NCBI GenBank assembly: GCA_028712845.1
Contig: JAQTPO010000029.1
Location: forward strand, 1 to 16,839
Direction of reading: 5' to 3'
Source: Dehalococcoidales bacterium
GTDB lineage: Bacteria; Chloroflexota; Dehalococcoidia; Dehalococcoidales; Fen-1064
DNA: 16,839 bases
A program made the position numbers and the translations under genes. Each line of letters begins with the position of its first letter. Within the stretch, counting starts at the first letter, position 1. Positions 13,300-16,839 of this stretch are shown piece after piece. The notes under the pieces are model-generated. The model had not been told where the DNA came from and did not search any database. It worked only from the letters and a program-made list of their open reading frames with translations.

Positions 13300-14654
13300 C
13301 TTACCTCCCAATTACCAGGATTCATAATTCCATTAGGGTCAAGAAGTTGCTTAACCTTTTTCATCAGATTGAGAGTATTGGGGTCAAGTTTTTCTTTAAC
13401 CAGCTTCTGTCCATAAAGCCCCGGCTTCCAAATGGTTCCTCCTAATTCCAAGGCAAGGTCATCTGTTTCATGCAATGCTTCTCTTGCATGCCTCATTGTT
13501 TCCGGGTCCGCCCGATTAAAGGCGTATGTCCAGGAGAACATCATTGAATGCGCTGCCCCGATGCAACGCCCCAGCACGGTGTAGGGAATATCATGTTTTT
13601 CGGAAATCACACGGCCCCGACGGTAGCATTCTGGATATAACTCTACAGGCATAATGCTACCTACATATTCAAATCCGCCGCCTTTTCTCCAATCGGCGGT
13701 CTTGGAAATCGAAGGCCTTTGCAGTCCCCTGTCGAAACCCAGGAACCCTCCGACTCCTTTACGGATATATTCACCCAGGGAATCATCCCAGACCATCTCC
13801 TGTTTGAATTCCAGTTCCTTCTCTGAATCTGCCGCCAGATTGACGGAAATCGTTTGGAGTCCACTGGCAAAGGGTGGAATTGCCTGACTGGAAGCCACTA
13901 TATCCTCGACCATCTGGGTGTGAGTGAGTTTGCGCATAATCTCTGGAACAAGCGCTTCATCTTCTACGGCGAACTGCCCGACCCCTCTTATCTTTTTACA
14001 AGGGAAGAGTCTGACTGAAACCTTGGTAATGATGCCTGTTGTGCCTGACCACCCGAGGAAAAGTCCTACATCAAGCAAGGGATGCTGGGTGAACCAGCTT
14101 GCGCCTATTGAACAGGAGCCGAACTGGCAAACCTCACCGGTTGGCAAAACAACCTCCAGTCCGTTTATCATATCAGAGTTGAAGCCGTAGGGTGAAGCAA
14201 GGTCACCCTGTCCATGAATTGCCATATTACCCGCAATGGTTGCCATCGGTGGCGCCCCCGGCTCCGAGTGAGTCAATGTCGGGTGGTGCCTCTCCAGATA
14301 AGCCGTGAGTTTGCCCTGTGAGACACCACCTTCAACCAGTGCATAGCGCGCCGTCTCGCTTACTTCGAGGATACTATCCATCCTTTTCATATCGAGGGCA
14401 ATCCCTCCCTTAAAAGGAACCGCCAGCCCGGCTAATGAAAGTCCCCCACCGAGGGGAACTACCGGCACTTTTTCATTATTTGCCAGCCTCATAATTCCCT
14501 GTATTTCAGCTGTTGTCCTTGGAGAAACCACATAATCCGGGCGATGCGGTTCGGTTGTTCCCAAATCATATGAATAGATGAAAAGCTCTTCCTGTTGATT
14601 GGAGACGTGTCCTTGACCAACAATTTTAACCAATGATTCATATACGGAATCCAT
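13296..14654 (-). CDS. FAD-linked oxidoreductase, GlcD / D-lactate dehydrogenase type
   Basis: A 452-residue flavoprotein of the vanillyl-alcohol-oxidase (PCMH-FAD) superfamily. The N-terminal FAD domain shows YVVSPRTTAEIQGIMRLAN, VVPLGGGLSLAGLAVPFKGG and GEPGAPP-type phosphate loops (HSEPGAPPMATIAGNMA). The C-terminal FAD-oxidase domain ends LMKKVKQLLDPNGIMNPGNW, the standard GlcD/DLD ending. The GDGNxH motif near the substrate pocket of glycolate and lactate enzymes is not seen; the equivalent region reads LGRCIGAAHSMMFSW, so the substrate may not be glycolate or lactate. The ATG is preceded by a near-perfect GGAGGTGA that contains the stop of the upstream gene. It sits with etfBA and two CCG proteins, as in Etf-linked dehydrogenase complexes. 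Confidence 0.92.
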   Translation of the reverse strand: MDSVYESLVKIVGQGHVSNQQEELFIYSYDLGTTEPHRPDYVVSPRTTAEIQGIMRLANNEKVPVVPLGGGLSLAGLAVPFKGGIALDMKRMDSILEVSETARYALVEGGVSQGKLTAYLERHHPTLTHSEPGAPPMATIAGNMAIHGQGDLASPYGFNSDMINGLEVVLPTGEVCQFGSCSIGASWFTQHPLLDVGLFLGWSGTTGIITKVSVRLFPCKKIRGVGQFAVEDEALVPEIMRKLTHTQMVEDIVASSQAIPPFASGLQTISVNLAADSEKELEFKQEMVWDDSLGEYIRKGVGGFLGFDRGLQRPSISKTADWRKGGGFEYVGSIMPVELYPECYRRGRVISEKHDIPYTVLGRCIGAAHSMMFSWTYAFNRADPETMRHAREALHETDDLALELGGTIWKPGLYGQKLVKEKLDPNTLNLMKKVKQLLDPNGIMNPGNWEVR

Positions 14655-14657
14655 AAA

Positions 14658-15707
14658 TCACCTCCATCCTGCCGGTTTTTCGCCAATGGCAAGGCGGCAA
14701 AGGTCGCTCATAAATATCGGTTTAATCCCATTCTCCGCAACCATTTCTCCCATAGTAGTTAAACAGGCGGGACAATTGAAGACACAAATTTCAGCCCCTG
14801 CTTTTTTCATATCTTCGATATTCATTCTCTGCACGTCAGCGGCTCGTTTGCGGCTCCCCTCCCTTCTCTGCCCTCTAATTGTGCCGCCACAACACAGGGC
14901 GTTCTCGTCAACGTATTCCCTTTTCACATTATCTACTCCTATCAGGTTGAAAATGTCCTGAACAAAGTGATGCATATCCGGAGTCAAGCGCGCCGAACAG
15001 GGGCGCTGGTAGGCAACCTTGAGGTTTAGCGGCTTAATCTCGCTCTTGAGTTCGTTCAGTCTGTTATAGAGAAATTCGAACAGATGGATTGGTTTGAACG
15101 GAACATCTATGCCGACTGCCGGACAATATGATGAGTAGGTTCCATAGCACTCGTCGTGAAAACATATAATCTCATTAGCTTTGTGCTTGGCAATAGTTTG
15201 AATAATCTTTGGCAGTCTCTCTTTTATCACGGAGCTTCTGCCATAGTGAAGGTACATCAACTGGCAGAAATAATGGAACATCTTGCGGGAATCCGTGGAA
15301 ATCACCGGTAGCCCTTCGAAGAGCTTTCCTTGTATCAAATACATAAGGTCAGAGAAGACACCCATATCGAGCACTCGCCCATTTATTACATTTATTTCAG
15401 GTTCTCCGCGAAAAGGTATGCCCGTATTTATTCCTCGGCGGATAAGAGGTTGGGGTAATGGTGGGATGTTAAGTTTTTCCTGCTGTTCTACAATCAAATA
15501 GAAAGGATGGTTGTTTACCGGACAGTACTCTTCGCAGGCATAACAGGTTACACAATCGTGCAACACAAAAGAGTCCTCACCGTGGGCTATTTTCAGGATT
15601 TCTTTTTTAGCAGTTTCTCTGTCAATATCCATATACTGACATTTGGTGAGGCAGTCCTGAGTTGCGCAGCTCAAACACTCACGTTCATCGAATTTCAGTG
15701 CATACAT
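14658..15707 (-). CDS. Fe-S / CCG-domain (HdrD-like) oxidoreductase subunit
   Basis: A 349-residue cytosolic redox protein, first gene of the etf operon. The N-terminal ferredoxin module uses C11, C14, C19, C23 and C52, C55, C58, C62 (CVTCYACEEYCP). The C-terminal half carries CCG-type elements: QRPCSARLTP, LCCGGTIRGQRREG and NCPACLTTM. A CFHDECYG plus YCP region in the middle may be a first, divergent cysteine-rich module. ATG 15707 has AAGGAGG six bases upstream; the GTG six codons earlier contains that ribosome binding site and is rejected. It is paralogous to the 3475-4479 protein. Together with the second CCG protein it could form the Fe-S branch of an Etf-linked oxidoreductase complex (inference). 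Confidence 0.88.
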   Translation of the reverse strand: MYALKFDERECLSCATQDCLTKCQYMDIDRETAKKEILKIAHGEDSFVLHDCVTCYACEEYCPVNNHPFYLIVEQQEKLNIPPLPQPLIRRGINTGIPFRGEPEINVINGRVLDMGVFSDLMYLIQGKLFEGLPVISTDSRKMFHYFCQLMYLHYGRSSVIKERLPKIIQTIAKHKANEIICFHDECYGTYSSYCPAVGIDVPFKPIHLFEFLYNRLNELKSEIKPLNLKVAYQRPCSARLTPDMHHFVQDIFNLIGVDNVKREYVDENALCCGGTIRGQRREGSRKRAADVQRMNIEDMKKAGAEICVFNCPACLTTMGEMVAENGIKPIFMSDLCRLAIGEKPAGWR

Positions 15708-15881
15708 CCATTGCCTCCTTATCACTTAATGTGACGCTGGGTTTCAGAACTAATCAGTCTTTCAAGAAAGCAGAACACATTTGCCAGTTACATAAGGAAA
15801 ATCACAGCTCATTAATCGTGTAATTCTCTTCTATGTGAAGTTGAGTTGGGAGCGACACGGCCCCCGCTATTTGGCGACCAT

Positions 15882-16301
15882 TCAGGTATTATCACCTTTG
15901 AGAACAGCCACACCATCCTGGTTTTTAAGAGTCCATGTGTAAGTGACAAATACCCTGTCGCCCTTGGAAGTCTCTTTTTTGGCCAGCACTTCAGCCTCTA
16001 CCTTAAGATGGTCATAAGTATAAACAGGTGCAAGTAGTTTAAGGTTATTTAAACCGGTGAATATAGCACTCTGCAAAAATTCTCTTCCCAGCAATGAAAA
16101 AGCTATTGAGACCGACATTACCCCCGGTACCACTCTGCTTTTCATCCCGAAAGTTTTAGCGGCTTCATCACTGAGGAATACATCTCCTCTCATCCCTGAC
16201 ATGGCACAAAACATATCCAGGTCAGTGGGAGTAATCAATCTCACCTCATCACACACATATTTTTCCCCGATTTCTCTATCTGCGAGTCGTTTTCCAGCCA
16301 T
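15882..16301 (-). CDS. MaoC-like hotdog-fold protein, catalytic motif altered
   Basis: A 139-residue single-hotdog protein resembling MaoC / (R)-enoyl-CoA hydratase domains: ITPTDLDMFCAMSGMRGD, then SDEAAKTFGMKSRVVPGVMSVSIAFSLLG, then LNNLKLLAPVYTYDHLKVEAEVLAKKE. In active hydratases the SGD-x-NPxHxD segment gives the catalytic Asp and His; here it reads SGMRGDVFLSD, with no Asn-Pro and no His. Hydratase activity is therefore doubtful; acyl-CoA binding or a structural role in a larger dehydratase are alternatives. The AGGAGG ribosome binding site is strong. It lies between a peroxiredoxin gene and the etf operon, all on the same strand, with about 93 and 174 nt spacing, so operon membership is unclear. 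Confidence 0.8.
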   Translation of the reverse strand: MAGKRLADREIGEKYVCDEVRLITPTDLDMFCAMSGMRGDVFLSDEAAKTFGMKSRVVPGVMSVSIAFSLLGREFLQSAIFTGLNNLKLLAPVYTYDHLKVEAEVLAKKETSKGDRVFVTYTWTLKNQDGVAVLKGDNT

Positions 16302-16394
16302 CTTAACCTCCTTGAATTATTATTTTGCAGGCGGCTGTTCACAATTTACACAATATAAAATCTTTTTACTTTCTGTTAACTTAGAAAACTTTGG

Positions 16395-16839
16395 TTATGG
16401 TTTCCAGACCTGCCAGACTTTCCCTACCAGTGAAGGACCTGGTTTTAATGTGACCTGTCCTGGTTGCCAACCTGACGGCGTTACCTCTCCGGTAGCTTTA
16501 ACGTGCTGGAAGGCTTTTATCTGGCGTAACATTTCTTGGGGATTTCTGCCGACTTCAGGGGTAAGCATTTCCATTGCCCGGATAATGAAATCCGGGTCAA
16601 TAATAAAGCGACCGCGTATATCAACACCGGCCGCTTCCTCATAAACACCGTATATTTTTCCTATTTGCCCTCCTGCATCCGATAACATCGGGAATGGCAC
16701 ACCGCCGGCTACCATTTTGGACAGTTCCTGTTCCTGCCATATCATATGCACGAAACGGCTATCCGTACTCATTGACAGAACTTCGACTCCCAGCTTTTGA
16801 AATTCCCCGTACAAGGCAGCAACTGTTGCCAGTTCAGTG
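16395..16839 (-). CDS. peroxiredoxin (AhpC/Prx1 family), N terminus outside the window
   Basis: A partial thiol peroxidase. The open frame runs off the right edge, reading ...TELATVAALYGEFQ, the segment directly after the peroxidatic FVCPTE motif of AhpC-type enzymes, so that residue is just beyond the window. Recognisable parts are VEVLSMSTDSRFVHMIW, VPFPMLSDAGGQIGKIYGV, the active-site Arg block RGRFIIDPD and the C-terminal GWQPGQVTLKPG. In typical 2-Cys AhpC the resolving Cys lies in EVCPANW; here the segment is EVTPSGW, with Thr instead, and the visible 148 residues contain no cysteine. It would therefore act as a 1-Cys enzyme or use an external thiol. The TTG at 16814 is internal, not a start. 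Confidence 0.88.
   Translation of the reverse strand, partial: TELATVAALYGEFQKLGVEVLSMSTDSRFVHMIWQEQELSKMVAGGVPFPMLSDAGGQIGKIYGVYEEAAGVDIRGRFIIDPDFIIRAMEMLTPEVGRNPQEMLRQIKAFQHVKATGEVTPSGWQPGQVTLKPGPSLVGKVWQVWKP

Noticed and set aside
16057..16644. 195-codon plus-strand frame across the MaoC and peroxiredoxin genes.
   Set aside because: It is the shadow of two well-supported minus-strand genes and shows no recognisable domain or ribosome binding site.
1..16839. CRISPR arrays, complete insertion sequences or prophage genes.
   Set aside because: No regularly spaced repeats, transposase, integrase or phage structural genes are visible on either strand.

Overview
The window reads as a chromosomal segment of an anaerobic, iron-dependent bacterium of moderate GC content. 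It holds many [4Fe-4S]/CCG-domain redox proteins, an electron-transfer flavoprotein, ferrous iron uptake, a type A RNase P RNA and one probable selenoprotein. A Dehalococcoidia/Chloroflexota-like or other strictly anaerobic lineage would fit, but that is inference; no marker here fixes the phylum.

Layout. The left edge (1-~212, +) is the 3' part of RNase P RNA, followed by an exported S41 C-terminal processing protease (+). A PLP-dependent D-cysteine desulfhydrase/ACC deaminase-like gene faces it on the minus strand. Next come a 35-codon zinc-ribbon microprotein with a very strong Shine-Dalgarno sequence, a structured leader RNA and a Fe-S/CCG-type protein (3475-4479, +). The gap 4480-5016 is not empty: it carries a decayed minus-strand etfA remnant, interrupted by a fragment encoding half of an RRM RNA-binding domain, and the promoter/operator of the next operon. 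That operon (5017-7925, +) is a DtxR-type regulator fused to two FeoA domains, translationally coupled to feoB, with a DtxR-like box at its own start site.

From about 7939 to the right edge everything is on the minus strand: two small hypothetical ORFs, a metallo-beta-lactamase-fold hydrolase, and a C_GCAxxG_C_C redox protein fused to glutaredoxin. The first conserved Cys of that redox protein is encoded by an in-frame UGA with a convincing bacterial SECIS hairpin directly behind it, so the true gene is 9484-10185, not the shorter ORF that starts after the UGA. Further right lies a tight five-gene operon, transcribed 15707 to 10361: Fe-S/CCG protein, FAD-linked GlcD-type oxidoreductase, a second Fe-S/CCG protein, etfB and etfA. 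Upstream of it are a MaoC-like hotdog protein and a peroxiredoxin cut by the window edge.

How the genes fit together. The operon looks like a flavin/Fe-S electron-transfer module: a GlcD-type dehydrogenase oxidises an unknown 2-hydroxyacid-like substrate and passes electrons to EtfAB and/or to the CCG proteins. The plus-strand Fe-S gene at 3475 is a paralogue of the first operon gene (14658-15707) and lies next to the etfA remnant, which suggests an older duplicate of this redox locus. The selenoprotein-glutaredoxin and the peroxiredoxin point to thiol/peroxide handling alongside it.
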